64,000 bases of DNA from Bacteroidia bacterium (GTDB taxonomy: Bacteria > Bacteroidota > Bacteroidia > Bacteroidales > JAPLDU01). Location: positions 1 to 64,000 of the forward strand of contig JAPLDU010000085.1 in the NCBI GenBank assembly GCA_026391255.1, in the 5' to 3' direction. The first letter of the stretch is position 1. Each line of letters begins with the position of its first letter. Made by a program: the position numbers and the translations under genes. The notes below the pieces were generated by a model, which was not told the DNA's origin, made no database searches, and saw only the letters and a list, made by a program, of their open reading frames with translations. This document shows positions 34,744 to 43,842 of this stretch, one piece after another.

Positions 34744-36372
34744 TTATTCTTTGATAAGTTTCTTTACTATTATTTCTTTTTCTGTTGTCCCTTTAATAAA
34801 ATAAATTCCATTTGCAAGGGCTGAAATGTCTATAGTTGTTTGATTTTCGGCATTGTTTATTGTTTTTATTAATTGTCCTTGTAAGTTTAAAATTTCTATA
34901 TCTAATTTTTGCGGATTAATGATCATAACGTTTTCTTTTGCGGGATTTGGATAAATTACTAATGAACCTTCATTGACATGAATTTCATTAATCCCTACAA
35001 GAGTAGATAATTTTGCTAAGAAAGTATCATAGCTGCCATTATTAATAAGTGTGTTACTGCCGAAGTTGAGCGTGTAATTGCCAAAGTAACCTGTCAGGTA
35101 GATATTGTTGCCTCTATCAGCGCAAACGCCCATGCCATATTCACTGCCCTCGCCAATGCTTTGTGCAAAGAGCGCATTACCATTTGCATCATACTCCGCT
35201 ATGAAAATGTCATTATTGCCAACATTGTTGTTGATAACAGGAATACCTCCAAAGTTAAGATAGGGGCTTGTAAAATAACCCGTGACAAAAATATTGCCGC
35301 TTAAATCAGTGCAAATGCTTTGGCCAAAATCAGAATTTGTTCCTCCAGGGCTTCTTCCCCATAGTGCATTACCGTTTGAATCATATTTGGCTACAAAAAT
35401 GGTAGAACTTGAAAATGGTAAACCAGCCAAAGTATCGCTCCCGAATGCAACTGAAGTGCCAAAGTAGCCTGTCAAATAAATATTGCCATTTGCATCGGCA
35501 GAAACACTACTACCAATGGATTCCCCGCTTGGGCCTTTTGCCCAAAGATAATTGCCATACGCGTCATATTTAGCTATAAATATATTGACCCAACTACCTG
35601 ACAAAGTATCATTTCCGAAAATGGCAAGGTTTTGAAAACCTCCAGTTATATAAATGTTTCCGCTTATGTCTGTGCAAATACTTTGTTCTCTACCATTAGC
35701 GACCAAACCACTAGCTATCTTTTTAACCAAAATAATATTGCCATTCTTATTATATTTTACTATAAAAGCACCTTGGCTTAAAGTATATTGATCGAAAATA
35801 ATACTAGAACTACAAGAAACAAATATATAAACATTGCTCAAAGCATCAGAACAAATTCCCCAGCCGATGCTGCTTGCACCATTGTGATTGATGCCATTTT
35901 TAGCCCATTGTACATTGCCTACGGAGTCATATTTTACTAAAAAAACGTCCTGACTGCCAAAGTTATTTAAAGTGATCATATCGAATAAAATGGAAGGACT
36001 TTCAAAATATCCCTCTATATATACATTATCATTTGCATCGGTGCAAATTCCGTAAGCATAATCGTAGTTATTACCGCCCCCACTTTTTGCCCAAAGCACA
36101 TTTCCGTTCGCATCATATTTTACTACAAAGATGTCAAGTGTTCCTGCATTTTTATTGTTTAAAGTATAACTTCCGAAAGTAATTGCAGTGCCCTGAAAAG
36201 TACCCGTTATATAAACATTCCCTTTTAAATCGGTGCAGGTGGCATTACTGTATTCATTACTTATACTTCCTGTGCTTTTCGCCCAAAGCCAGTTAGAAGT
36301 TTGTGCATTTGTTATATTGCTTAAAAAGCATAAAGAACCAATCAATGTCAAAAGTAAAATTGTCTTTTTCAT
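34744..36372 (-). CDS. T9SS-secreted SBBP-type beta-propeller protein
   Basis: 542 residues with a signal peptide (ILLLTLIGSLCFLSNITNAQ). Residues 25-455 are about eight repeats of 50-55 residues built on LWAKSxGG....D...gICTDxxGNVYITGYFxs..i.FGs.tL and FVAKYDxNGNxLWA, the SBBP beta-propeller repeat of Bacteroidota surface proteins. The last 75 residues are a type A T9SS sorting domain (LVIYPNPAKENVMI .. LANGIYFIKGTTEKEIIVKKLI). Its stop is followed directly by attC-like site 1. A GTTAGGC box (a perfect GTTRRRY) lies 53 bp upstream of its start, at the same distance at which R' boxes precede the other island genes. It may therefore itself be a 1.6-kb cassette. Confidence 0.85.
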   Translation of the reverse strand: MKKTILLLTLIGSLCFLSNITNAQTSNWLWAKSTGSISNEYSNATCTDLKGNVYITGTFQGTAITFGSYTLNNKNAGTLDIFVVKYDANGNVLWAKSGGGNNYDYAYGICTDANDNVYIEGYFESPSILFDMITLNNFGSQDVFLVKYDSVGNVQWAKNGINHNGASSIGWGICSDALSNVYIFVSCSSSIIFDQYTLSQGAFIVKYNKNGNIILVKKIASGLVANGREQSICTDISGNIYITGGFQNLAIFGNDTLSGSWVNIFIAKYDAYGNYLWAKGPSGESIGSSVSADANGNIYLTGYFGTSVAFGSDTLAGLPFSSSTIFVAKYDSNGNALWGRSPGGTNSDFGQSICTDLSGNIFVTGYFTSPYLNFGGIPVINNNVGNNDIFIAEYDANGNALFAQSIGEGSEYGMGVCADRGNNIYLTGYFGNYTLNFGSNTLINNGSYDTFLAKLSTLVGINEIHVNEGSLVIYPNPAKENVMIINPQKLDIEILNLQGQLIKTINNAENQTTIDISALANGIYFIKGTTEKEIIVKKLIKE

Positions 36373-36727
36373 AATGTCTTTTTTAATTTCTGTTTGTGTT
36401 TCGGCTATTTTTTTTTCGCCTTATGCCTAACTATCTTATAGATTCACCTTCCCCCCATTTCATTTCCAATATGGATGAGTAAGATAATTTTTATTCCTTT
36501 ATATTTTCAAAACCTTTAATATTCATTCTCCTCAATATTTGCTTTTTCTATGTCTTTGCTTTGTCAATTACCTATTATATTTCTGATAAGTCCCGGTCAT
36601 CCTGAATTTGGTAAAACAAAAATACAAAATATTTTTGAGGATAATTAAATCTTTTTCTTCTATTATTATTCTGACTTATTATATCTAAAATCTGACTGTT
36701 CGAGTATTCGTCCGCCGGAGGTGGAGT
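36373..36727. other. Gene-free AT-rich gap with a GTTAGGC box
   Basis: No gene seen. On the minus strand GTTAGGC lies at 36431-36425, flanked by inverted ATCTTA/TAAGAT words (about 36433 and 36476) that could be a decayed attC-like site. A TATTTTTG box on the minus strand at 36624-36617 could start a long leader. TCCGCCGGAGGTGGA, a variant of the window's mini-hairpin, ends the gap at 36711-36725. Confidence 0.35.
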
Positions 36728-39652
36728 TCAAAAGCGCAGTTCCTTCAGGGCAGCAACTCTTGCAACCGTTTCAATGACTATGGCAGCGAGGGCTGCGCCA
36801 TAATCGAGATCAATATTTTCCATGGTGTCTTTTGTATCGTGATAACCTGATCGGTTAATATCATAGTTTTCCATAAAAAGCACGACAGGCATTCCGGCAT
36901 CGGAAAAAATCTGGCCATCGGTATTGTAAAGGCTACTGCTGTGATTATATTTTGTACGTACTTCGCCTGTCAACGGGAGATGCCTGGCGGGTTCAGGAAT
37001 GGTGATCCCGTCGCTGCTTCGCACGCCGCGCTTGCAATGATTTCTTTCAGGAAGGGAATTCCATTCATCTGTCCCGGAATTCCAGGCCTGGTTTGCCATA
37101 TGTGCCTGGTACGACAGGAAAACGGATTGTGCACTATTACCCGGAGATATCTGAAAAATATCTTTGTCTTTTTCATTGTTGTGTGCAATCATATCAGAAA
37201 CAAAAACCCCGGTGATAGTCATTCCTGACAGATCAATTATACCGTTATTCTCAATATGGAGTTTTAAATCTTTATTTTTTACGGCTTCGCAAAAATGCCG
37301 TGCGCCAAGGCAATCGGAAGGAAATTCCTCACCGGTAAGATGTAACAGCCATACATCGCGTTCGAGAAGATTGTTTTTAGCCAGGTCAAGAAATACAGAA
37401 CATGCAAGCAGCAGAGCGGAAGTGACAGAATGATTATCATCCGCGCCTGCGGCCGACAAGCGGGCGCCCGAACCGCCGCGTTCCTTCTCATAAATATCCT
37501 CCATGTATGCCGTATCATAGTGATCGGCCATCACAACTGCCTCTCCGCGGTTTTTCCCGGGGATAACCACCAGGATATCTCTCTCCGTTTCATGTTCATT
37601 CTGATTATTTTTCCAGCCGGTAAACTGGTTAAAGCTGAAATCAGTCTGCCAGTTAAAAGGCAGTTCGCCGCAATATGCCATGCCTTTCATTCCGGCTTTT
37701 TCAATTTCCGCGCGATGACATGAAATGAGAAAATCGCCGAGTTGCAAAAGGTCTCTTTTATGGTGCTTCAGTTGATGCAGGGTAGGTTCGTCATCAACAA
37801 AATCGGCATTGTCTTTATTGATAAAATTTCCATGGGATAATGTGAAAATATCATTCCAGAATGACTCTTCAAAAGCACGTGTGGCGGTATATCGATAAGT
37901 AATGCCCTCCGGAGGTTTTTCATTATATTCCTGTTCAATAATTCTTTCCAGTTCAACTTTCATTTCCTGTCCGGCTGCCGGATCATCTGATAATCCGGGC
38001 AAGGAAGACAACCATTGTTCCAAAGTTTCATTCTTCCCAATGTGAAGAAGGCGCCGTGCAAAACTTCCGGGAATCCTGTTTTCTGCAAAAAGTTTCTTCT
38101 GGGATAACAGGTTAATAATATTCATGGTGGTCTGATGTGCGAAGCTGTCATGAGAACTCTTGAAATTTTTCAGGGCTGATAAATAAAGAGGTCTTTGCAT
38201 TATCCGCGGCCATAATTCAATTACCTGTGATGCTGAGGCATTTTCACACTGGTATGCGGAAATATAACCATGTAAAGCATCAGGCAGAATCCTGATTTCA
38301 TCAGTTGTTTTCTTAACATAAGCAACCAATGGCCTGTGCCAGTATATCTCATGATTGTCAATGCGCATCGGAGGGAAGAAAAACCGGTAACCGAATAAAC
38401 CTCCCTGTTTAATTTCATTTTCAGCATTTAAAATTTTTGCGGGAGATGCATTCGGACCGTCAAGTAACAGGGAATAATCTTTTCTCCAGAGCTGGCAATT
38501 TCTTGCCATGGGTTTACCATATAATCCCATAGTGTCAAGGTCCGTACTGAAAAGGGTTTCGGCAATTTTAACCAGACGATGCGGATAGGTTAATTCATCC
38601 TCGTTTTTGTGAATCTTTTGCCACCGGTGAGTCCGATGATAGGTGTCAAGAATAAGTTCATGACGAACATCGGATGCTTTCACAGAGGGATGAGGTTCAT
38701 AAATCCAGCCTGATTGCGGCACCCGGATTCCTTCATGGCCGCTGTGCCTGGTTACCATTCTCTGCATCGGGATCTGAGTTGCAAAAGGCAAGCCGGCCTG
38801 AAGTTCCCGGTAATTGTTCATGCCCCGGAAAACAAGACTGCCGGGAAAAGGGAGCAGAACTATCTTTCCATCAAGATATTTTTTCCTGATCAGATCAGGC
38901 AGCAGACTGAACGGACGAAAGCTCAGTATGAATTTTACATTTTCAAAAGAATCATTGTCATTAATCAGAAATGATTTTGCCCGGGTCGGGATTAAATCTG
39001 TATTTTTTGTTTCCAGAATCCTGAAGCCAATTCCCGATAACTGTGATCTGTCAGAGACTTTCACATGATGCGTCTCTTCAAGGATTTGTGAGATGAATGT
39101 AATGAAATTCCTTTCCCTGATTTCTTCTGAAGCTTCGGCCATAAAGCATTTCCAGAAAACCTGTTCAGGATCGTCAATGCTGTTGCCAAAGAAGGTCCAA
39201 CGTACACGACCCTTGTCATCCTGAGTGCGCGACAGCATCATCGGGAGAAAGACAATGTATTGTTCGTTTTTCAGCTTTCCTGCGTTTTTCGCAAGATCAT
39301 CAGGCCAATAAGGATTATTGGTAAGATTTTGGTTGCCATGGCCGCCAATATGATATTCGGGCAATCCTTTCCCAAGTTTAATCAGATGTTGCATTACCTG
39401 GGTCCCGATATTTTCAATGCCTGGTTTCAATTCCAGCTCTTCTTCCATTTCCGTGATATTCCAGCCATTCAGATTATCATCAGAAAAAATATCGTGATCG
39501 GTAAAAACATGATCATTGCAATCTATAACCGGAGAAGGCATAAATTCAGAATATGCGGGCAACCTGAATTTAATTCCCTTTGCATCATGAGTGATTTTAT
39601 TTCGTAGTTCTTTCCAGCCTTGTATCTGGGTTTTATCAACCGGTGAATTCAT
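36728..39652 (-). CDS. M28-family metallopeptidase with a large N-terminal region
   Basis: 974 residues, no evident signal peptide. The C-terminal third is an M28 di-zinc exopeptidase: zinc His in ADHYDTA (about 709-713), bridging Asp in GAGADDNHS-like AAGADDNHS (about 733), the catalytic/ligand pair in LTGEEFPSD (about 769), a ligand Asp in the FVSD region, and the last His in GYHDTKDT (about 936). The first 600 residues contain no domain I can name and include mixed alpha/beta segments such as RVRWTFFGNSIDDPEQVFWKC. It probably removes N-terminal amino acids from peptides or processes peptidyl conjugates in the cytosol. Alone on the strand, next to MITE-like copy A. Confidence 0.8.
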   Translation of the reverse strand: MNSPVDKTQIQGWKELRNKITHDAKGIKFRLPAYSEFMPSPVIDCNDHVFTDHDIFSDDNLNGWNITEMEEELELKPGIENIGTQVMQHLIKLGKGLPEYHIGGHGNQNLTNNPYWPDDLAKNAGKLKNEQYIVFLPMMLSRTQDDKGRVRWTFFGNSIDDPEQVFWKCFMAEASEEIRERNFITFISQILEETHHVKVSDRSQLSGIGFRILETKNTDLIPTRAKSFLINDNDSFENVKFILSFRPFSLLPDLIRKKYLDGKIVLLPFPGSLVFRGMNNYRELQAGLPFATQIPMQRMVTRHSGHEGIRVPQSGWIYEPHPSVKASDVRHELILDTYHRTHRWQKIHKNEDELTYPHRLVKIAETLFSTDLDTMGLYGKPMARNCQLWRKDYSLLLDGPNASPAKILNAENEIKQGGLFGYRFFFPPMRIDNHEIYWHRPLVAYVKKTTDEIRILPDALHGYISAYQCENASASQVIELWPRIMQRPLYLSALKNFKSSHDSFAHQTTMNIINLLSQKKLFAENRIPGSFARRLLHIGKNETLEQWLSSLPGLSDDPAAGQEMKVELERIIEQEYNEKPPEGITYRYTATRAFEESFWNDIFTLSHGNFINKDNADFVDDEPTLHQLKHHKRDLLQLGDFLISCHRAEIEKAGMKGMAYCGELPFNWQTDFSFNQFTGWKNNQNEHETERDILVVIPGKNRGEAVVMADHYDTAYMEDIYEKERGGSGARLSAAGADDNHSVTSALLLACSVFLDLAKNNLLERDVWLLHLTGEEFPSDCLGARHFCEAVKNKDLKLHIENNGIIDLSGMTITGVFVSDMIAHNNEKDKDIFQISPGNSAQSVFLSYQAHMANQAWNSGTDEWNSLPERNHCKRGVRSSDGITIPEPARHLPLTGEVRTKYNHSSSLYNTDGQIFSDAGMPVVLFMENYDINRSGYHDTKDTMENIDLDYGAALAAIVIETVARVAALKELRF

Positions 39653-39699
39653 TGCTATTATTGTTAAACGGACGAATCATACCCCAATATGAATATTCA

Positions 39700-40165
39700 G
39701 AAACTGGTTTGAATTATAATTATTTCTGTTATATAATTCATATTCAACTTCTTTTGCATGCCCAAAAGAACTAAGCGAAGCGGTCTCACGAACCCCGACC
39801 TGTCGGGGTGAGTAACCAAAAGGGCACCACGAACGAGAATACAACATGCACTTTCGCACAGGCCAACGCTATCGGGTCTGTGCATGTTGTACTCCACACC
39901 GTTCGTGGACGGCTAACGCACGGGGCTTTCATGGTCAAATTTATGTAAAAAGAATATGGGCAAAGTAATTTTTTTCAAAATTTTCATAATAAATGAGTGC
40001 GAAGCATAAAATATAAAAATCCTTATCAACGCATTGCTGTTTGAGTGAAGTCGAGGAACGAGACGGAACGAGTTCAATTCGTTAAGTCTTTTTTGCATAC
40101 TTTTTGTGACGACAAAAAGTATGAAGAATGAAATACTGAAAATCATCTGGTAAATATTCAAACAT
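39700..40165 (+). mobile_element. MITE-like non-autonomous element, copy A
   Basis: About 465 bp. The left end AAACTGGTTTGAATT and right end ATATTCAAACA are related inverted ends (clearer in copies B and C). A long hairpin at 39827-39908 has outer arms CCACGAACG/CGTTCGTGG and inner arms ACAACATGCA/TGCATGTTGT. A second hairpin, CATACTTTTTGT-GACG-ACAAAAAGTATG, lies at 40096-40123. It contains a 53-bp module absent from copy C and lacks a 25-bp module present in B and C. No transposase is encoded. Confidence 0.75.
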
Positions 40166-40236
40166 AGGGACTAAATATTGATTCAAATTTAAATACCATA
40201 TTCCAATATAGGTCAGTCAAAAATGGAAAGTTTCAG

Positions 40237-42039
40237 TTATTTTGCCGGATATCCCTGTGCCGAAACGTCCCAGGTAAGCTCAACATCCCAGTTTGAGCGT
40301 ACTTTCACATCTTCCTTATAAAGAAGCACCTTTTCGGGTTGAAGTTTTTTAATGTAGTTTCCGGTGTCCCACTTTTTGTTCCAGTTGTCATCAAAAATAA
40401 ATTTCAGGTGATAGGTAGCCGGGTTAATATTATCAAATCTGACCGTGGTTCCTGAGTTTATAAATGCTTCCTTCAGAACAACATCTTTTTCATTCATTAA
40501 CTGTACGATTCCGTTTGAACTCAGGTTATTGATTTTAAGAATGATATTTCCATAGAACTCTTTTTTCTGAAGGATAAAGGTGGATTTGACGGTATCATTG
40601 GTATTACCGGCAATGTCGTGAAAAGTGCCGGGAGGAATTAATAAGCCATATCTCATTCCATCAGTCCATGTAGTTGAAAGTGTGTACCTGCGCAGCAAAA
40701 AGCTGTCCTTTTTAAACCTGAAGTGCAAAGGCAGTTGTATGGAATCAACAATATTATAAAGCTGGATTTTGGATGTATCAATGCTTTTTACGGGTGCTGA
40801 AAAGTCGAAAATTATATCCTTGTCATAATCAAGCTTTTTCGATTTTTGAACACTGCAACCGGTTTTCAATACCACCGGTTTAGGGGTTTCATGCTTTTTA
40901 ATGGGTTTGGGTTTAAAGCCCAGAACAACCGTGTCCGTACGCAATTGTGCTTCTCCTGTTTCATTGTTCTTCCGGTAAGTTACCAGCAACCTGATAGTAT
41001 CGCGGCTTGCCACCAGGCTGTCAGTGATCCAGCAAATAATACTGTCGCGGGTTTTGTTGTATTCCGGACTGATCCAGTCAGCAGCAGGAGTAAAATTCAT
41101 GGGATTAAAAACGGGGTTTTCCGTCAATGGCTGGTTAAAATACAAGTTACACTGGTTCCGGGCAGGCCTTTCGTGTTTGGTAAGTATCCGCTTCTTAGCA
41201 ACCTCCTGAAACAAAGACAAACGCAGGTTTGCCGGGGCGAACATAGTGACGCTCACATTTCTGATACTGTCGTACCAGGCGGAATCGCCCATCAGAACTT
41301 TGAGTGTATCTGCCTTTAAAGACAAAGCGGCTGTAGGTATGATAGGGTGATCAAAATATGCAATGGCTTCTGTTGGTTGATCAAAAATATAATTGTTGTT
41401 ATCGTCTTTGAGGGCAAACACTTTATAAGTATCTTTCCTGATATTGCTAATAAGAAAATCTCCTTTATCACCCGTACGGCTTACATAAACAGGCAGTTCT
41501 TTAAGAGGCGCCGAATCGCTGCCTTCGGGATACAGCATAACCAGCACCTCTTTTTCCGGTTTGGATGTGAATGCATTGGTCAGAATCCCACCGACCTGCA
41601 GGGAATCAATCATATTACCGGTCGAAAAAACAAAACGAAAATTTTTAAGTACGTTGCCTTCGTTCAGGTCGGAGATGGCATCCCCGAAATTCAGAGTATA
41701 GGTTGTACTGTCACGCAATGGATTATTCAGGTCAATTACCAGGGTTTTATTCTTCATGATTATTTCCGGTTTTTTCTTTACCGGAGGTGATACGATCAGT
41801 GCCTTGCTGATATTTTTCAACTGTACAAATTCATCAAAGGTGATTTTTATGACCTGTCCATGGAAATTTTTTGACTTGTCCGGAGGCTGGCTCTGAACCA
41901 CCCTCGGCGGATCAGTATCTTTGACACCACCAGAAGGCATGCCCACATTGGCACAACTGTTTACCAGAAAAGCAATCAGGATGGTAACCGGAATGATCGC
42001 CGGTAAAAGGATATTGCCGTTTCTGAATTTGAACTTCAT
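40237..42039 (-). CDS. Ig-like (SbsA-type) envelope lipoprotein
   Basis: 600 residues from the ATG at 42039, the start that puts a lipobox at LVNSC (Cys29) after a single hydrophobic helix. An upstream frame would add 23 unneeded residues. Residues 45-140 form an SbsA/Big_5 Ig-like domain (DTDPPRVVQSQPPDKSKNF .. ITFDEFVQLKNISKALIVSPP .. YTLNFGDAISDLNEGN), followed by repeats of similar beta domains and a segment like a prealbumin/CNA-B module (GDFLISNIRKDTYKVFALKDDNNNYIFD). Such lipoproteins are common in Bacteroidota and sit on the outer membrane. Function unknown. Confidence 0.82.
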   Translation of the reverse strand: MKFKFRNGNILLPAIIPVTILIAFLVNSCANVGMPSGGVKDTDPPRVVQSQPPDKSKNFHGQVIKITFDEFVQLKNISKALIVSPPVKKKPEIIMKNKTLVIDLNNPLRDSTTYTLNFGDAISDLNEGNVLKNFRFVFSTGNMIDSLQVGGILTNAFTSKPEKEVLVMLYPEGSDSAPLKELPVYVSRTGDKGDFLISNIRKDTYKVFALKDDNNNYIFDQPTEAIAYFDHPIIPTAALSLKADTLKVLMGDSAWYDSIRNVSVTMFAPANLRLSLFQEVAKKRILTKHERPARNQCNLYFNQPLTENPVFNPMNFTPAADWISPEYNKTRDSIICWITDSLVASRDTIRLLVTYRKNNETGEAQLRTDTVVLGFKPKPIKKHETPKPVVLKTGCSVQKSKKLDYDKDIIFDFSAPVKSIDTSKIQLYNIVDSIQLPLHFRFKKDSFLLRRYTLSTTWTDGMRYGLLIPPGTFHDIAGNTNDTVKSTFILQKKEFYGNIILKINNLSSNGIVQLMNEKDVVLKEAFINSGTTVRFDNINPATYHLKFIFDDNWNKKWDTGNYIKKLQPEKVLLYKEDVKVRSNWDVELTWDVSAQGYPAK

Positions 42040-42154
42040 CTGAAAATTTCGGCAAACTTGCATGATTTTTTTCAAAATTGAAAGTATTTTCCTTAAATGA
42101 ACAATCAATTGACCTAATCGGATTCACTGAGAATTCTAAAACCTTTATTTCTTT

Positions 42155-42212
42155 ACCACATAGGCACATAGAAAACATAGAAAAACTATGTGTAACTATG
42201 TGACTATGTGGT
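42155..42212. repeat. Inverted repeat ACCACATAG
   Basis: ACCACATAGGCACATAG and CTATGTGACTATGTGGT are complementary with one mismatch over 17 bp, with further CATAG/CTATG words in the loop. It lies in the 306-bp divergent gap before lgt and belongs to the same style of repeat as 12876-12985. Confidence 0.6.
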
Positions 42213-42309
42213 TTAAATAATAAATTTTTAATCCATAAATTTCTCTAATGACTACAAAAAATGCGTATAAAGTTCAACTCTGTCCTGACATTTTTCCGGA
42301 GAATGTTTG

Positions 42310-42317
42310 TAGTTTTG
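42310..42317 (+). promoter_or_regulatory. Putative lgt -7 box (TAGTTTTG)
   Basis: Matches TAnnTTTG 28 bp before the lgt ATG, with a T-rich -33-like stretch (ATTTTTC near 42289-42295) about 15-19 bp upstream. Confidence 0.42.
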
Positions 42318-42345
42318 CCGGTAAATAGGCACTAATTGTAAGATA

Positions 42346-43158
42346 ATGATTTTAAACTATATCAATTGGAATGTTGACCCTGAGGTTTTTCATATCGGAG
42401 GATTGTCAATCAGGTGGTATGGGATATTATTCGCAGCTTCCTTCGTGTTCGGGTATTTTATCATGCTGAAGATATTCAGAAGAGAAGGTATTTCACAGGA
42501 ACTGCTTGATAAACTTAGCATATATATGGGAGTAGCCACGGTAGTAGGCGCCAGGCTTGGGCATTGCTTATTTTACCAGCCTGATTATTACCTCCGTTAT
42601 CCGTTTGAAATACTGATGGTCTGGAAAGGTGGCCTTGCCAGCCACGGCGCCGCGATTGGAATCCTGACCGCCTTATGGATGTTTGCCAGAAAAGCCGGCA
42701 AATCCTGGTGGTGGATACTCGACAGAATAGTGATTGTAATTGCTTTGTCAGGTTTTTTTATACGAACCGGAAACCTGATGAACTCTGAAATCTTCGGAAA
42801 AGCCAGCCATGTTCCATGGGCTTTTGTATTTATGCGTGATAACCCGGTACCCCGTCATCCTACCCAGATCTATGAAGCATTATCTTACCTGGTACTTTTC
42901 CTGTTCTTATATTTTGCCTATTTCAGGAAGAACCTGGGACAGCGCGCAGGCTTGCTTTTCGGAATATTTATGGCAGTGCTGTGGTCAATACGTTTCCTGG
43001 TTGAATTCCTGAAAGAAAACCAGGTTGATTTCGAAAACAAACTTCCTCTGAACATGGGACAGCTGCTCAGTATCCCATTTATTATTGCCGGTCTGGTGAT
43101 TATCTGGCTGTCGCTTAAGAACAAACTCTCAAAAAAAGGAGAAATACAGAGTTCATAA
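42346..43158 (+). CDS. lgt: Prolipoprotein diacylglyceryl transferase
   Basis: 270 residues and seven membrane helices. Lgt attaches diacylglycerol from phosphatidylglycerol to the lipobox Cys of prolipoproteins at the inner membrane. Family motifs: IRWYGILFAASFVFGY, GARLGHCLFYQPDYYL, WKGGLASHGAAIGI, the Lgt signature region FFIRTGNLMNSEIFGK, and PRHPTQIYEAL. It supplies lipid anchors for the two lipoproteins in this window, among others. Its final codons (CAG AGT TCA TAA) are identical to those of the convergent MazG-like gene because both run into the same repeat. Confidence 0.96.
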   Translation: MILNYINWNVDPEVFHIGGLSIRWYGILFAASFVFGYFIMLKIFRREGISQELLDKLSIYMGVATVVGARLGHCLFYQPDYYLRYPFEILMVWKGGLASHGAAIGILTALWMFARKAGKSWWWILDRIVIVIALSGFFIRTGNLMNSEIFGKASHVPWAFVFMRDNPVPRHPTQIYEALSYLVLFLFLYFAYFRKNLGQRAGLLFGIFMAVLWSIRFLVEFLKENQVDFENKLPLNMGQLLSIPFIIAGLVIIWLSLKNKLSKKGEIQSS

Positions 43159-43305
43159 AGTTTATAAAGTTCATAAAGTAGAAAGTCAATGTAATAAGCT
43201 AATAATCAATTATAAATATAAAATAATGTTTTAAATATTTTAAAACGTAATTATTTGTATTTTACAACTTTATAAACTTAATAACTTTTAACTTTATGAA
43301 CTCTG
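43147..43305. repeat. Inverted repeat shared by two convergent gene ends
   Basis: CAGAGTTCATAAAGTT at 43147-43162 is repeated exactly on the other strand at 43305-43290; less exact TATAAAGTT words extend both arms inward. The arms contain the last codons and stops of lgt and of the MazG-like gene. Confidence 0.75.
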
Positions 43306-43626
43306 AAGCCTGGGATTTTCAATATGCCGCTGGTTGTCCCTGGCTGTTTTCTTTTCAAGGTTCAATGCCAGAGCCTCTTCCAGGTCAATACCCGTCTGGT
43401 TGGCAATACAAATTAATACAAAAAGAACGTCGGCCAGTTCATCGGAAAGGTTTGTTGTCTCATCCGATTTCTTATACGATTGTTCTCCGTATTTTCTTGC
43501 AATAATACGGGAGACTTCTCCCACTTCTTCAACCAGTAATGCCAAGTTTGTCAGTTCATTGAAATAACGAACACCATAGGATTTTATCCATTGATCTACC
43601 TTCAATTGTGCTTCTTTTATCGTCAT
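43294..43626 (-). CDS. MazG-like nucleotide pyrophosphohydrolase
   Basis: 110 residues, a single all-alpha NTP-PPase domain. Metal-binding acids appear as LVEEVGEVSRIIAR (EExxE) and LSDELADVLFVLICIANQ (ExxxD), typical of the MazG/dUTPase-like superfamily. Single-domain forms hydrolyse non-canonical or excess (d)NTPs to monophosphates, keeping the nucleotide pool clean. It converges with lgt and ends in the shared repeat (Gln-Ser-Ser-stop), so its last three residues may be repeat-derived. Start at 43626; divergent from metK by 216 bp. Confidence 0.85.
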   Translation of the reverse strand: MTIKEAQLKVDQWIKSYGVRYFNELTNLALLVEEVGEVSRIIARKYGEQSYKKSDETTNLSDELADVLFVLICIANQTGIDLEEALALNLEKKTARDNQRHIENPRLQSS

Positions 43627-43842
43627 AATTCAAATTTTTCCCGAATTAACAAACAATTTTCTTGTTGTTTGTGAAATTTGGCTTTTCTTTGCAGTGGATT
43701 GTGGAAAGATTTGATTGATTGCAACCACAGAAAAAAATGCTAAAGCAATTTTCTTTTCTGCATAGATCAAAAATCCCAACCCATCACAGTTTGCGGACTA
43801 TTTCCGTATATTTTTTAGTTATTAACTGATAAAATTTTTAAT

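Noticed and set aside
36233..36430. Rightward small ORF across the start of the propeller gene
   Set aside because: Antisense to the signal-peptide region of a clear T9SS protein, no family features.
43296..43567. Rightward ORFs opposite the MazG-like gene
   Set aside because: Shadow frames of a well-supported family protein.
43627..43842. SAM riboswitch upstream of metK
   Set aside because: I could not find the conserved core of SAM-I, SAM-II or SAM-III type aptamers in the 216 bp.
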